In this document: positions 22,560-34,334 of the stretch, one piece after another
How the letters are laid out: each line of letters opens with the position of its first letter
Numbering within the stretch: the first letter of the stretch is position 1
Source: Aquatica leii
Lineage: Eukaryota > Arthropoda > Insecta > Coleoptera > Lampyridae
Assembly (NCBI GenBank): GCA_035610365.1
Contig: CM069432.1
Span: 128,784,255 to 128,848,254, forward strand
Reading direction: 5' to 3'
DNA length: 64,000 bases
Translations under genes and position numbers: made by a program
The notes under the pieces: model-generated
Database searches by the model: none
Told to the model about the DNA's origin: nothing
What the model saw: only the letters and a program-made list of their open reading frames with translations

Positions 22560-25500
22560 TATTCGCAAGTTCAGTGATTGAAAAAGTTTGAAATCAATGA
22601 TGAGAGTTCATTGATGGTTATTGAATATTTCGATGATTCAAACCCTTTATGGTGCTCATGTGTACTCATTTTTTTTGTAATTATTATTTTTAAACAGAAG
22701 TAAAAAACTTAATGTAACCAACGTCACTTGCTTTATACAATTACGGAATTCATTTGATATTATTAAGCATTTTATTTTTTTAAGCGTACACAGCCTAGCC
22801 TTGTTGTTTTCTTTTTTTTTTTTTAAAAAGGTAATTTAGTTTTGTTTTTAAGATTTTATGTGTGTCAAATTGATTTAATGTAATTTCCTGTTTTATTGCT
22901 TGTCTAACTTCATTTTAATTATCTAATAAATTTCAAATTGTTAAATGTAACAAAGGTTTTATTGAATCGGCCTTGGTGTATGTAAATTTTACATTATTAC
23001 AGATTGTTCGTGTGATACATTCTTAAGGTAAATCCCATTTGGGTGTATCCATTTCAAGCAAACTCGTGGTTGGCAAGGGCCTCTAGTCCATTGAGCTTTA
23101 ATCCTTTCGCTATTTGATTTGACTTTTGATTTTGTTTTTGTTCGAGTTTTCTAAAGCAATTTCGGAATTTTTCAAAAAACCCACCCCGTCTTCGCTGAGC
23201 GCCGGCAAAACTTTGTTTATGTTACTTTATTTTAGGCAAGTTCTATTGTTCCAACTTTTGCACGTAACAATATGCGGATCTCGGTAGAACAGTCCAGATA
23301 CTAGTAGTTAGTAATAAGATATAATTATTAAATTACTATTAGCAGTTCCTAGTAAGTAATAAAGTTTTGAAAAAAAATTCTCAGAAAAAAGTTTTGGAAG
23401 AAAGGTTTTAAACGGGAACAGCTCTTGAAGATAAAGTTTCAACTGTAGAGTCGTTCAACAATTTTCTTAAAATTTCCGGGTCGGTTTCCCAAACGTTACA
23501 GCTATTATTACCACGTTAAATATTCCAATAAAATATGTTAAATATAGTTATTTTTTATATCTAAATTTATTTAAAAAAATATAATTCATCAAAACAAATA
23601 TTTGTTTACAAAAGAAACCTACAAATCGAGATATAAACAAGTCAAAAAATAATTAAGTTATTTTATAAGAAAAATTAAAGTAATGCGATTAACACACTTT
23701 AAAATACAGAAACTGCAAAATACGGAGCTGTCACCGATATGGTTTTCATTTTGAAATATATATATACGTACTATAGTTATAAATTTAATTAACACGCATT
23801 TTAAAAAAATAGAGTAATATTATTAGTCGCTATGATAAGTTTGTGAATGTAAATGTAAGTAGTGATAGTTTTCTAATAAATTGTAAGCGAAAAATAAAGA
23901 TTTCTTTCTATTATCAAAGATATTTTAAAATCACCCTTTATGCTCGATTGATTTTTTAGGAATATTGCCGATGTGCATTCAGTGCCTTTAAAAATTGCAA
24001 AATATTCAGTTCACTTAGTTCTGTAGTACTTTCTGGTTTCTATTAAATATAAATAAAATTATAAATATATGTTTTCAAAATAATTTCGTTTAAAAACATT
24101 ATGTTTAACACATACCTTTCTTATGTATATTGTATTGTTATAAATAATTATGTAGCAAACTAAAACAAATGTGTTAAAATTACATATTTAGTAATTAAAC
24201 AGTATAATACAATAAAAAAAGAATTATACACAAGAAACTTACCTTAGCACTACTAAATTTCTTTTAATTTTATAAGTTAAAAATAATTGCATTTTAAACT
24301 ATTTTTAAAAATTATTCAAAACAAATATAAGTTTTTTGTTTTATCTTTTTATTATCGCATAAAATCACAGAATAAGTGACAAATAACTTACTGCATAAAA
24401 GATTTAAAGAGCTGCATATGAAAAAATGTGTAACATTGAAAAATTAGCGTACAACTAAACTTTTGAAAATGTATTTCTGTTGTTTTTTAAAGATGAGCAA
24501 ATTATTTTATGTTAAAATTAAGTTTTCTTTAAAAGACAGTATTGATATTTCCATATAAAGATATACAGGATATTAATACTTAGTTGTAATACTTAAAAAT
24601 TGCAGTTAGTAGTCATTCAAACAAACAACTTTTTTAGCATTACATCCTTATTCTTAAAAATATTTAAAAAATGCAAAAACGTTCAACATTTGTTTTCGGT
24701 TCTTTAAAACATTTGTGTTTACAACTATTTTCTATTTAATCAAATAATGTGAAAACTTAGCACGAGAGACATAATGGTAGTAAAGACTATTAAAAGCATA
24801 GAAAAAAAGATACAAAACCTTACACTAGTTTTGGCATATCTCACATATAACTACCAAAAATAAATTTCTCGTAGCGAGCAGTAAAGACGTACAGAAATTC
24901 AAAAATCAGCAACTGGGATCTCTTTAGAAAAAAACTTAAACAGAGACTGGACAAGTGTCCGTCAATAATTCAAATTCCGAAAGATACCATTAAAGCATTT
25001 ATCATAGACGCTCACAAATATAGTTGGTCATTAAAAGTAAGAAAAATTAACCAAAAAACTTTTTAGTAAAACCCTAAAAAAAATTTTTAAGGAAACAAAT
25101 TTGTAAGCTTTTCAACTGTCTAAAAAGACTAAAAAATGGGAAAAAAACATTTTTTGTTCAAAAGAAATTAATGCTAAAAACACAATTTTCACATACTAGA
25201 TCCATACAGGAAAACGTAGTAACGATTTTAAGCTTTGACATAGGAAGAAAAGCTGGAAACTGGGTAACAAACTGATACAGAAAAGTAAAATTATTTAGAT
25301 TGTAAAATCTTTTGTGTTATATGAAGTTCTAGGTTTCAATGGAATATTACAAATCATAATTGATCAGTGATTGAAATGTTTGCTTTGGCTTCTGTGCACA
25401 TTATTTGGAGTTAGTTCTCACGTTGCGACTATCATTTATTTGCACATTGTTAAGCCCGCTGCATTTTTATCTAAAATTTTTCATCAAGACGATATTGATT

Positions 25501-27054
25501 CTGTAATTAACAACGAAAGCGACAACGAGTTTGCTATTGGCGATCTCAAGTTTAAGATACTATTGACACTTTGGTCTAATGTGATTTGTTTTATCTGTTG
25601 TTGATATGCACGGATTCGTTCTCTACTTTGTTTTTCTTGCTCATTTTTACATTTTATCTGTACTCTTTTTAGTGTACCTGTTCCTTTTTTACACGTTTCT
25701 GGTTTTGCTAAAAAACAGAGATTTGTAAAAAAAATAATAAAAAAAGCATTAGATTTGATCTATAATTGTAAAATGTGTACAATTTATCAGAAATTGTTAG
25801 TTGAAGACCATCTTTTGTTATTTCTTAAATACTACGTTGTTTAGATTTAAAATAAAAATTTGCTCGTGTATAATATAAGATAATCAATACACAAGAAAAA
25901 TTCATATTTCAATCCTGCGACTTTGAACGTTAATTGTGAATTTGAAAGTATCATCCCTGTGTTTTCGCTATCTACAAAGCTATTTCTGAGTTAAATTTCT
26001 ATTGCCAAGTTTTTTTCTGTACTATTTATTTTGAACTGGTTGAGTACCTATCGTTTATTCGTGCTTAACACAACAATCGTATTCAGTAGATAATATGTGA
26101 ACACTGCTAACTACGTCAATGCTGCTTATTTGTATGGCAATTAAATATATGGAAAAACTTTAAATCTGTTTGTCAAAATGTATTACTATTAGCTTTTAAG
26201 TAATACAGACATAATTGACAATTTAATTTATTTTGAAGGTAAATTAAAAATAATCAATTCCAGTTTACAGTTGAGTTAATGGTACTGTAAAAGATTTTAA
26301 AGCCAATTTAAATGTTTTAACGTAGTTGTTATAATTTTATGGTCTGTAACACTTTTCTGTTTTAACTTATATTTGTAATTGTTTGTGTTGATACTTGTTG
26401 GCAATTCAAGGTTTTATTTTCTATTAATAAACTAACTGGTACGCATCTTTGTTTGTGTAATCTTATTCATGAATTTTTTTTTTATAGACAAGCAACAAAG
26501 CATAAGTTACGTCTAAAAAGGTTTCCCCATTTTCTTTTAACAATCTCAGCATCGATCAGAATCTAGTTTGCTTCTAATTAAGGTGCGTTGCACCGCACGA
26601 AAGGTATTCGTCCTATTGCGTTTCGATTTTAAGTGTAATGCACCGTTTGCACTCTACTGTTCTATTGACTGTTGCTTCAACCGTTGCTAATATGCACGGA
26701 CTCGTTCCGTACTCATCAGTGAACGCTTGTGTTGTGCATCTGTACTCATTAGACAGTAGACGTATTATTTTTATTGGATTCTGGTTTTGAATATAACGTA
26801 GCGTTTACACTCTGCTATATCATGCATGATAATAAAAAACGCACCATATACGAAAAATACAAATGCATTGAAATTGGGCGCTATCGCAAATTCTAGCTTC
26901 GTTTTATCTGAGCGTTTCATTCTTTCGTTGCATGAACCTTCAAATCAAGAATCCTATAAGTGTTAAACTAATAAAATAGTTTATTTTTATTTATTTCTTT
27001 TTTAACTTTACGAAAATTTGGTAAATTGACAATGCACTTTGAGCAACTACTAAT
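22560..27054. other. AT-rich non-coding stretch with a small dispersed repeat
   Basis: Around 25596 (gttgatatgcacggattcg) and 26682 (gctaatatgcacggactcg) a related segment occurs twice in the same orientation, with a shared atctgtactc word further on. The second occurrence lies inside a stretch framed by aaggtgcgtt (about 26580) and aacgcacc (about 26839), which could be short inverted ends of a MITE. The frame 25371-25604 has a hydrophobic start and an acidic middle but no recognisable domain. Confidence 0.4.
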
Positions 27055-27057
27055 ATA

Positions 27058-27150
27058 TAGCCCAGTCATTATAGTTTACATGATCCTTTCCAACATACCA
27101 AAGTTCACCATCAATCCTCCGCGTGTGTCAGCCGCCATATTACAAAATGG
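27058..27150 (+). repeat. Left terminal inverted repeat of the Academ-like element
   Basis: Matches the reverse complement of 28894-29040 over about 90 bp. The differences are a few substitutions and one internal gap of about 48 bp relative to the right end. Confidence 0.85.
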
Positions 27151-27183
27151 CAACTGTTTCTTAGAATAGCATGTGTTCTAAAA

Positions 27184-28473
27184 TTGCAGTTAGAATTTAA
27201 GCATTATGAACTTGCGCCCTACCTCACTTCGCTCTTCGATAGATCAAAAATGAGAAAGACACAAAAGTCAGTCCTTGCTGATTTTATCGAAAAGCTTGAG
27301 CCGTGTACGGTACGGTGCTATTCTAATGAAAATGTATACGTTATAGATGGTGGTTATCTACTGCAATAGGTTATCTGGTCCCATCCAGCAACGTATGGTC
27401 AAATTTCTACATCGCATGTAACTTACGTCCTCACTCATTACAGGCCGTCCTCCATTGTGGTGTTGGATGGATACAATGGTCCTCCTTCCATAAAACGTCA
27501 AGAACAGTTCCGGAGAGCTGGTAAAAACTCTCGTGAAGTTGTTTTTGATGAAGCTACCATTGCAACACAACAGCGTGACTTTTTGGGTAGTGGAAAAAAC
27601 AAGTCCCGATTAATAAAGGCTTTACGCACAAAGTTTTAACAGTCGAATATCACTACGTATCAAGCAGCGTCAGATGCTGATACGCTGATTGTCTCCACTG
27701 CACTAGAAGTTTACTCCAGTAGGAAAACAGTCGCTGTAGTTAGAACTGATACTGATATTTTAGTGATGCTTTTGGCCCGGACAACGCCACACTACAATAA
27801 TCTTGTCTATTTTCTGAAACCAGCTGCAGTAGCATCTAAGCAAGATACAGGGTACGATTAGCAAAATGAAGCATTGCATGCTATTCCTTCATGCGATGAC
27901 AGGTTGCGATTCAACGTCAGCACTATTTCGCAAGGGGAAGAGATCTGCTTACAAAATTTTGGCTGAAGACAAAAATTGTCTAAATTTTGATCCTTTAATG
28001 ACTGCGTCTGTAGACGAAAAAGTCCTTTTGCGACTATACGGAGAAAAGCAATGTAAGACAAACGATCTTCGATATGTCACATTCCAAAAGACCATTACAC
28101 TACAGAAAGTAACGGCGTCATTTGAGCAGCCTCATTACCTCCAACTTTGGATGCAGCTCGTCTGCATTCTTTTAGGGTGTATCTGCAGGTACAAATTTGT
28201 CACGGAGAAAATGACACCATTAATCCAATCAACTGGTGATGGCGTGAGACTTTAGACATGCTGATTGCTGTGCCAAGTACTACACCTCCGGCACCCGATG
28301 AACTTCTTCATCTGATAACGTGTAACTGCAAGACTAATTGCATTCGTCGCTGCGAATGCAGAAAGGCGGGCTTTGCGTGTTCTCAATTATGTGGTCGTTT
28401 TCGTAGAACTGCGTGTAAAAACCACGCACTGGAAGAAGAAGTATCAGAGGACAAAGAAAGAGAGCAATCGTAA
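27184..28473 (+). pseudogene. XPG-like nuclease / CXC-domain transposon protein, broken
   Basis: Pieces in order: YELAPYLTSLFDRS ... MRKTQKSVL near the start; VVLDGYNGPPSIKRQEQ; SDADTLIVSTALEVYSSR and TDTDILVMLL, which match the acidic XPG-I region; FLHAMTGCDSTSALFRKGK, a helix-turn-helix like that of XPG/FEN nucleases; PPAPDELLHLI; and a CXC zinc domain (CNCKTNCIRRCECRKAGFAC) near the C-terminus. The family role is probably DNA cleavage during transposition. Decay: in-frame stops at 27367 and 27637 and near 27859, a frame change just before 27866, another between about 28150 and 28200, and one further stop near 28237. No complete protein can be made from this copy. Confidence 0.75.
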
Positions 28474-28893
28474 AAATAATGTAAGGTATAGATATATACA
28501 GTAAGTGTTAGATCATTTTAATGTTGCCTACTTTGCAGTTTAGTTTCTTTATCATAACCACAGGATGGTAAGAACACAGGTTTACATTTACCTAATATAA
28601 TACGTCATACCATAACAGCTTTGAGTCATATCTAGTTGATTTTTTTATGTATCATAACCATAATAATGTTAAATTAAGGAATAAAAGTATTTGTTTTCAG
28701 GATCCTGAGTATATCTAGTTTAATTTTTTATCCATGTGATTCTAGGTCTTAATGTTGCAAGGAAACTACTAGTCCTACAATAAAATAGTATATGACATTT
28801 TTGTAGAGATTTTAAAGATCTTTAATCTATTTACTTGAAAATTTACCGTTGGAGCGCTTATAACCGAGATAATTAACAAATAAGCTTTTTTGT

Positions 28894-29040
28894 CCGCCAT
28901 TTTGTAATATGGCGGCTGACGCACGCGGAGGATTGATGGTGAACTTTGGTATGTTGGAAAGGATCATGTAAACTATATCACTGCCAATTTTCAGCTTTGT
29001 ACTATTTATTTCCAGGTGATAACCTATAATGACTGGGCTA
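28894..29040 (-). repeat. Right terminal inverted repeat of the Academ-like element
   Basis: Inverted counterpart of 27058-27150. It carries the extra internal segment (cctggaaataaatagtac on the minus strand) and so probably represents the fuller end. Confidence 0.85.
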
Positions 29041-30693
29041 ATAATCAATTATTTTATCTTTTACGTCTAAAAACCAGTAAATTCTTAGAATAAGCTAATG
29101 TTATCATAATACATGCGCAACAATTATTAGCGTTACTTTTACAGTAGTACTTCTAAACTTCTAAGCTAGGTAAATTTTATAAAAAAATGTAATAACGTAG
29201 GTTTCTATCTAAAAAATAGTTTTGCGACATGCTCAAAAACTATGATACAGTAAGAACTTTTATCAGTCAAACATTTTTGAATTATTTAAGAATCTGCAAA
29301 TTTGTTTTTTAAAAAAGTTTCTATATAACTTCTAAATATATTTTAATTTTCTTTTAGTTTTAATTAAAGATTAAAACTTTCCAATGACACTAGTATTTAA
29401 TAATTGGTTTCAAAATATAGTTGCAGGTAAATTTTAATTTTTAATTTTGCGGTTTAAGACCAATAAAAAAATATTAGTGTTTTTGATAACGGCAGCACAA
29501 AAATGTATTTTGTAGTCACAACTTTAACATAAATACTATCGACAACTTTCAACAAACAAATTGCGATTGTAAAAACATTTGAGCACTACCATTTCATAAT
29601 TGTCTTTCTGCTACCAAATACAAAAATTGCATTTTGTTTTATAGCTCAAAAATTTTAAATTTAAAATACAAAAACTATAAGGAACAAACCTTAAATTTTT
29701 TTCTAGTTTTGAATATTTTAATAATTTGTATTAGAACATATTAAATACCTTTATAGCTATTTAAAATTATATTAAATATTGTATATGTTTACAAAAATGT
29801 ATTAAAAAACAAATCAAATTTCTAAGATAGAATTATTTATAAAGAATGTTTAAAACCAATGTAAACAAAAACAAACTATGCAAACAGCAACTTAATAATT
29901 TATAATCTTAATCAAATTTAGCAAATTTAAAAATTTATTTGATAATTAAAATATGTCATAACTTCTAATTTGAAACATTTTACAGTTTTCTACATAATCC
30001 TTATTTAAGTTAACAGAAAAAAACTCAATAATTATTTAAGCGATTAGGTGTTAAACTTGCTATAATCATTCAGTACAGTAAAATTTGTTGCATGTTTTTA
30101 AACATGTACACAATTTAAACATTGAGTGTTAAAATTGTATTATAAATATCTGTTATAATAAAATATACAAAACAGTTTGAATTTTAACTGAAATAATAAG
30201 TTTTTTTTATTAAAATTTTTAATTGCTGTTAGTTTCAAAATTATTGCCTTAAGAGATTAAAATTGTAGTTGCATTACCGTACAAATACTTTGATATTACA
30301 TTTTAATAAATATACAAAGCTATAATAAATATATTTTTTGTTTCACACATTTTATTTATACTTTATTTACTAAAAATGTATTACGTGCATGGTTCTTTGT
30401 AACTTAATTTGACTCAACTGATAGGATTCTTTTTGTAGAGTAGAAGTAAGAATAATGATCGACAACATTTCACTTTTTCAACTTCACATTATTTTTTAGA
30501 AAACAAGTCGTTAACCTTTGTACACAATTTAAAAAAATGTTTAGTATCAAATAGCATTTACGTGTTTAGCAATTACTAAAATAAATACGTTCACGTAAAC
30601 CATCATATGTTACAAACAATTTTAAATGCTTTCTTAAATTACAAATTTAAATTAAACGGTTTCGAATGCAAGCCGTGAAATAACGCTTTAGTG

Positions 30694-30709
30694 CAGGGGT
30701 GGTAGGCAA
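30694..30709 (+). repeat. hAT-like terminal motif (left-end orientation)
   Basis: caggggtggtaggcaa resembles the CAGGGGTGGCCAA ends common to hAT transposons. The sequence beyond is locally less AT-rich than its surroundings. No matching right end or 8-bp duplication was found, so this is a possible remnant only. Confidence 0.35.
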
Positions 30710-31299
30710 TTAGAACAAGGGTTGGTTGCACTGTTAGCTACGGCTGTGGCTGGAATACCAAACAGTCTTATCCGCATTGACCATTCCTGATTACAGTAAC
30801 GACCTTGTAGAAAATTTCATTTTATGAAATGAGCAGTTAAACTAGTTTTAAGAAACTTTGTTATTATATATAAAACTTATTTAAAGAAAATTAAACTATA
30901 AATAACTGTATTAGTTCAAGTATTCATAATGTTTTTTTCTTAAATTAAGCAATTCTTTTTGCATTTTGTTCAATAAATATTGATTCAACTAACAAGACAC
31001 GGTAAAACTGAATGATAATCATAGACCACATTAACTATAAAAAAAAAATTAGAAAAATCAAATAGTTTATGTAGGGAAACCCAATAGTTAATGTTATCTG
31101 TATAATATTCATTTATTTTTACCTTGAATTAAATATTGTTAGGTAAAAATTTTAATTTAGTGTTTGTAAGAATATAGTGTGTCTTGTACATTTTAATTAC
31201 TTAACGTATTTTGATTAATGTTTAATGTAAATGTTGGTTGTTGAACGTGCTTTTGGAACGTCCACTTCGTTAGTTAAGTGTAACTACATGCAAAGTTAA

Positions 31300-31440
31300 G
31301 TTGTTTGTGTTTTGTAAATTTTCGATGACAAATGTTGTATTCTTTCTTATGTAATTTTAGTCAATAGTGGCCTGATGAAGTGCACACATTAGTATCACAA
31401 AACGATGCTTTAAAACTACCAGAAGTGGTTTGATTGCTCC
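31300..31440 (+). mobile_element. Possible second Penelope-family 3' end with hammerhead-like core
   Basis: The order gcctgatgaag (31370-31380), a short GUG ... CAC pair, then cacaaaacgatg (31396-31407) follows the CUGAUGA-stem-(G)AAAC layout of Penelope terminal repeats, with an A in place of the G of GAAA. It differs from the 7.5-kb family, so it would be another subfamily. No coding part was recognised upstream. Confidence 0.4.
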
Positions 31441-31761
31441 TCCTAAAAGAACGACTTAAAAAATTGTTAAAAAAAAGACATGAATTAACCTATTTAACTT
31501 TTAGTTAATAAACCAGACACAAAAATAATATAAAAAAAAAGTTTGTGAAACGTTACGCATAATGCCGATCAATCGAATAGATTATTAATAATAGATTATA
31601 CATATTAGGTGTTCTCAAATTTATTTACTGTCATTATTAACTTACTGTATTAATTAGTCGTTTAAAAATTTAGCATTGATTAAAATTTAATTATTACATA
31701 ATTGTTAAAAAACATGTAATTTTTTTGTTTTAGGTTAAAATAAAACAAATGCAGTCTTTTG

Positions 31762-31763
<2 letters not shown>

Positions 31764-31799
<36 letters not shown>
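31764..31799. repeat. (AT)n microsatellite
   Basis: About 18 uninterrupted AT units. Confidence 0.95.
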
Positions 31800-31804
<5 letters not shown>

Positions 31805-32414
31805 GTGTATATAAATGTTTCAAGTAAATATATTTTAAGTACGCACAATAAAAATAAAAAAGAATATTTCATAATTTCATTTTATAAGTGAAATAAAAAT
31901 TAAAAAAAAAAACAATCATAAAACAAAGTACACAACACATAATCGCTTGCAAGTAATAATACAATAATTGTAATATTAGTGGATTCTTAAACTAGACAAC
32001 ACCTCATACACGTTAGTGATGAGTTTGTTAACGTTGAAATTAATAAGCGTAATTTGGCAAATACAAAGACCAAGAATAGAATTATTACAAATTTACCTAG
32101 CTCACTCGGATAAGATTGGTGAGAGATCGTGAAATTTTGTTGAAACAGTTTTGTTCTAGGTATTATTGATTTGCATTCAGATTTGATCGGTCGGAATAAA
32201 TGGTATGCTCTGATCTAAGTCAGTTGGGGAAGATTCTAGTGATAGTGGGTGTTTTTGGTAGTGTGTGTGTATATAGGGGTAACATTTGTGAATATTTAAT
32301 ACACTTATATACTTTACTATTACTGGTTTTGCTATATTTTAGTAAATATATTAGACAGTCGGTGATAGGAGAGGAGGGAGGAAAAGATTATCAAATTTTG
32401 ATTTGAATTAAATA

Positions 32415-33631
32415 GTGTTATCGAAGATCTACGACATGACACACGACTACCACCTAGTGCAAGTCATCAAATCGCTATTGGAAAACAGACGATTCTATGT
32501 AGAACTCTGCAAACAGAAGAGCCGCTGGAGACGGCAACAGAACGGCCTCCCTCAGGGAAGTGTGCTAGCACCGACGCTCTTCAATATCTACACCAACGAT
32601 CAGCCCATCCACCCTAATTGCAGGAGTTTCTTATATGCTGACGATCTGTGCGTCACAGCACAGGAGACAGAGTTCACCACCATCGAGAGAGTCCTTACAT
32701 CTGCTCTATCGAACCTCTCAACCTACTACAGAGACCAAATCCGACCAAAACACAAGTAACTGCTTTCCATCTGCGCCATCGGGAAGCAAACCGGAAGTTA
32801 CGCATCACCTGGAATGGTACGGAAATAGAACACCACCAGAACCCAGTGTACCTCGGAGTCGTCCTCGACCGGACCCTGACTTATAGGGCCCACGTGGAAA
32901 AGACGAAGGGGAAAGTCAGCGCTCGGAACAATATCCTCAGAAAACTGGTCAACACCAAGTGGGGCGCCAACCCGACCACCCTGCGCTCTACTGCACTCGC
33001 ACTCTGCTACTCCACAGCAGAATTTGCGTGCCCAGTTTGGGAGCGGTCTCGACTCGACCCGGTGCTCAACGAGAGCTGTCGCTACACAGCGGGATGCCTG
33101 AAACCGACACCCATCAACAGCCTCTACTTATTAGCCGGTATTGCTTCACCAGACATAAGAAGAAATGTAGCGAGTAGGCGGGAAAAACTGAGGCAACTAG
33201 AGGACCCCAGACATCCATTGTACGGCCATACCAACGTCGACAAACGCCTAAAATCCCGAAAAAGCTTCATACCCGAGAAACCCCTGGACTCAACAGCTAA
33301 AGCAGCGAGGTTGGATTCATGACGCGAACGCGTTAAAAACACCGACGCAATCGACGGTACCAGCCTAGAAGTGGGAGAACACCTACCCGCTGGCGGTGAT
33401 CTGGACTGGACTACGTGGAAAAGCCTAAACCGCATACGCACTAGAACTGTCAGATCCAAAGTCAACATGACCAAGTGAGGGTACTCTAGCGACAGCGATT
33501 TATGCGACTGCGGGGAAAGACAGACCATGGAACATCTTCCGATCTGCCGACTCCTCGACGAAAAATGCAGCATGGAGGACCTCACCGCAGCCACCGACAG
33601 GGCCATAGCCTGTGCTCGCCACTAGAAGGAC
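32415..33631 (+). pseudogene. LINE reverse transcriptase C-terminal region, broken
   Basis: The frame starting at 32415 carries NGLPQGSVLAPTLFNIYTND and the catalytic FLYADDLCVTA, ending at 32759. The continuation is in another frame (about 32740-33322) with PVYLGVVLDRTLTY, the ALALCYSTAEFACPVW thumb motif and a PTPINSLYLLAGIA segment. After a stop at 33320-33322 (TGA) the homologous sequence continues to about 33631. It includes a CDCGERQTMEHLPIC motif, the CCHC-like tail typical of this LINE type, with a further stop near 33476. There is therefore one frameshift near 32745 and at least two stops. Opposite-strand frames here, including a 160-codon one, are shadows. Confidence 0.85.
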
Positions 33632-33669
33632 ATATGAAACTTTTGGTTTAAGGACTCGAGAAGAAGAAG
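32415..33669 (+). mobile_element. 5'-truncated LINE, GC-rich, jockey-annotated type
   Basis: The GC content rises sharply at about 32415 and falls after 33640. The element begins inside the RT and runs through the thumb and a C-terminal cysteine/histidine motif to a short 3' untranslated part ending in a GAA-type tail (gagaagaagaag, about 33658-33669). The base composition differs strongly from the AT-rich host sequence, which suggests a fairly recent arrival or an element with its own codon bias. The precise LINE clade is not assigned. A similar gatttg word precedes and follows the element, but not well enough to call a target duplication. Confidence 0.85.
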
Positions 33670-34334
33670 ATTTGGTTTAATTTATTGTTGTTTTTGCAAT
33701 ACTATTTTTATTCATTCAGCTGTTGTAAGCTTTATCAAAGCTTAACCACTTTACATGGATTTTGGTACTTTTCTTTCTTAAATATTTTTCAACCAAGTCC
33801 AAATCCGGATGTCTAACTTTTTGCAATTGCATTTCATAATTTTTTTTTAAATATCATTTCTTTTTATATCTTTTATCACATACTTGAGTTAGTGGTTTAA
33901 CTTTCTTAATTATAAAAATTTCATTAGACCAATTATAAGTATAGCTTTTTTTTATATATTCCATTGTTTGCTAATTTTTACATGAACTCTCAACAAAAAT
34001 TTTATAAGTTTTTTGTTATTTTTGTTAACCATCAATTGTTTTATTTTAACTGTACGATGAAACCTCTTACCGTATAGTTTTGTAATATATCCATTTGCAC
34101 TACTTTGTATACTTTTTTATAGAAAATGGAACACATTTTTTGTTACATCTAGGCATTTTTACACGTTTTTCTTTTATTTTGAGAGAAAACTATTATTTCA
34201 ACATATAACGTTTGGAAATATTTTGTAGTAGTTTGATGTTTACAATCGCGTACTTCAAACAATATTTTGTCTCCTAATTTAAGTCGACATTTAGTAACTT
34301 GATCGTTTGTCTAAAGTAATAAAAAAAAATTAAT
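33670..34334. other. Non-coding stretch
   Basis: T-rich sequence. No gene, repeat end or RNA recognised. Confidence 0.5.

Larger units (their letters stand above)
27055..29043 (+). mobile_element. Decayed TIR DNA transposon, Academ-like
   Basis: The element spans 27058-29040 with long inverted ends that start tagcccagtcattata and share catcaatcctccgcgtg and gccgccatattacaaaatgg. The left end lacks an internal segment of about 48 bp that is present in the right end (around 28975-29025). A 3-bp ATA duplication (27055-27057, 29041-29043) fits the ends as drawn. The interior encodes pieces of an XPG-like nuclease followed by a CXC cysteine-rich domain, a combination described for Academ transposons together with a helicase. 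No helicase remains. At about 2 kb this is an internally deleted, defective copy. The family name rests on domain order and needs confirmation. Confidence 0.65.
29044..32414. other. AT-rich non-coding stretch
   Basis: Very AT-rich from about 29050 to 31750. Items noted separately: a hAT-like end at 30694, a Penelope-like hammerhead word at 31369 and an AT microsatellite at 31764. No frame here is recognisable, including the 68-codon frame at 32200-32406. Confidence 0.5.

Noticed and set aside
25371-25604. 77-codon frame with an acidic stretch (SVINNESDNEFAIGD) that recalls piggyBac N-termini
   Set aside because: No catalytic part follows, no TTAA-flanked ends were found, and acidic stretches are not diagnostic.
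33124-33606. 160-codon minus-strand frame
   Set aside because: It is antisense to a clear LINE reverse transcriptase; the GC-rich codons make the opposite strand open by chance.
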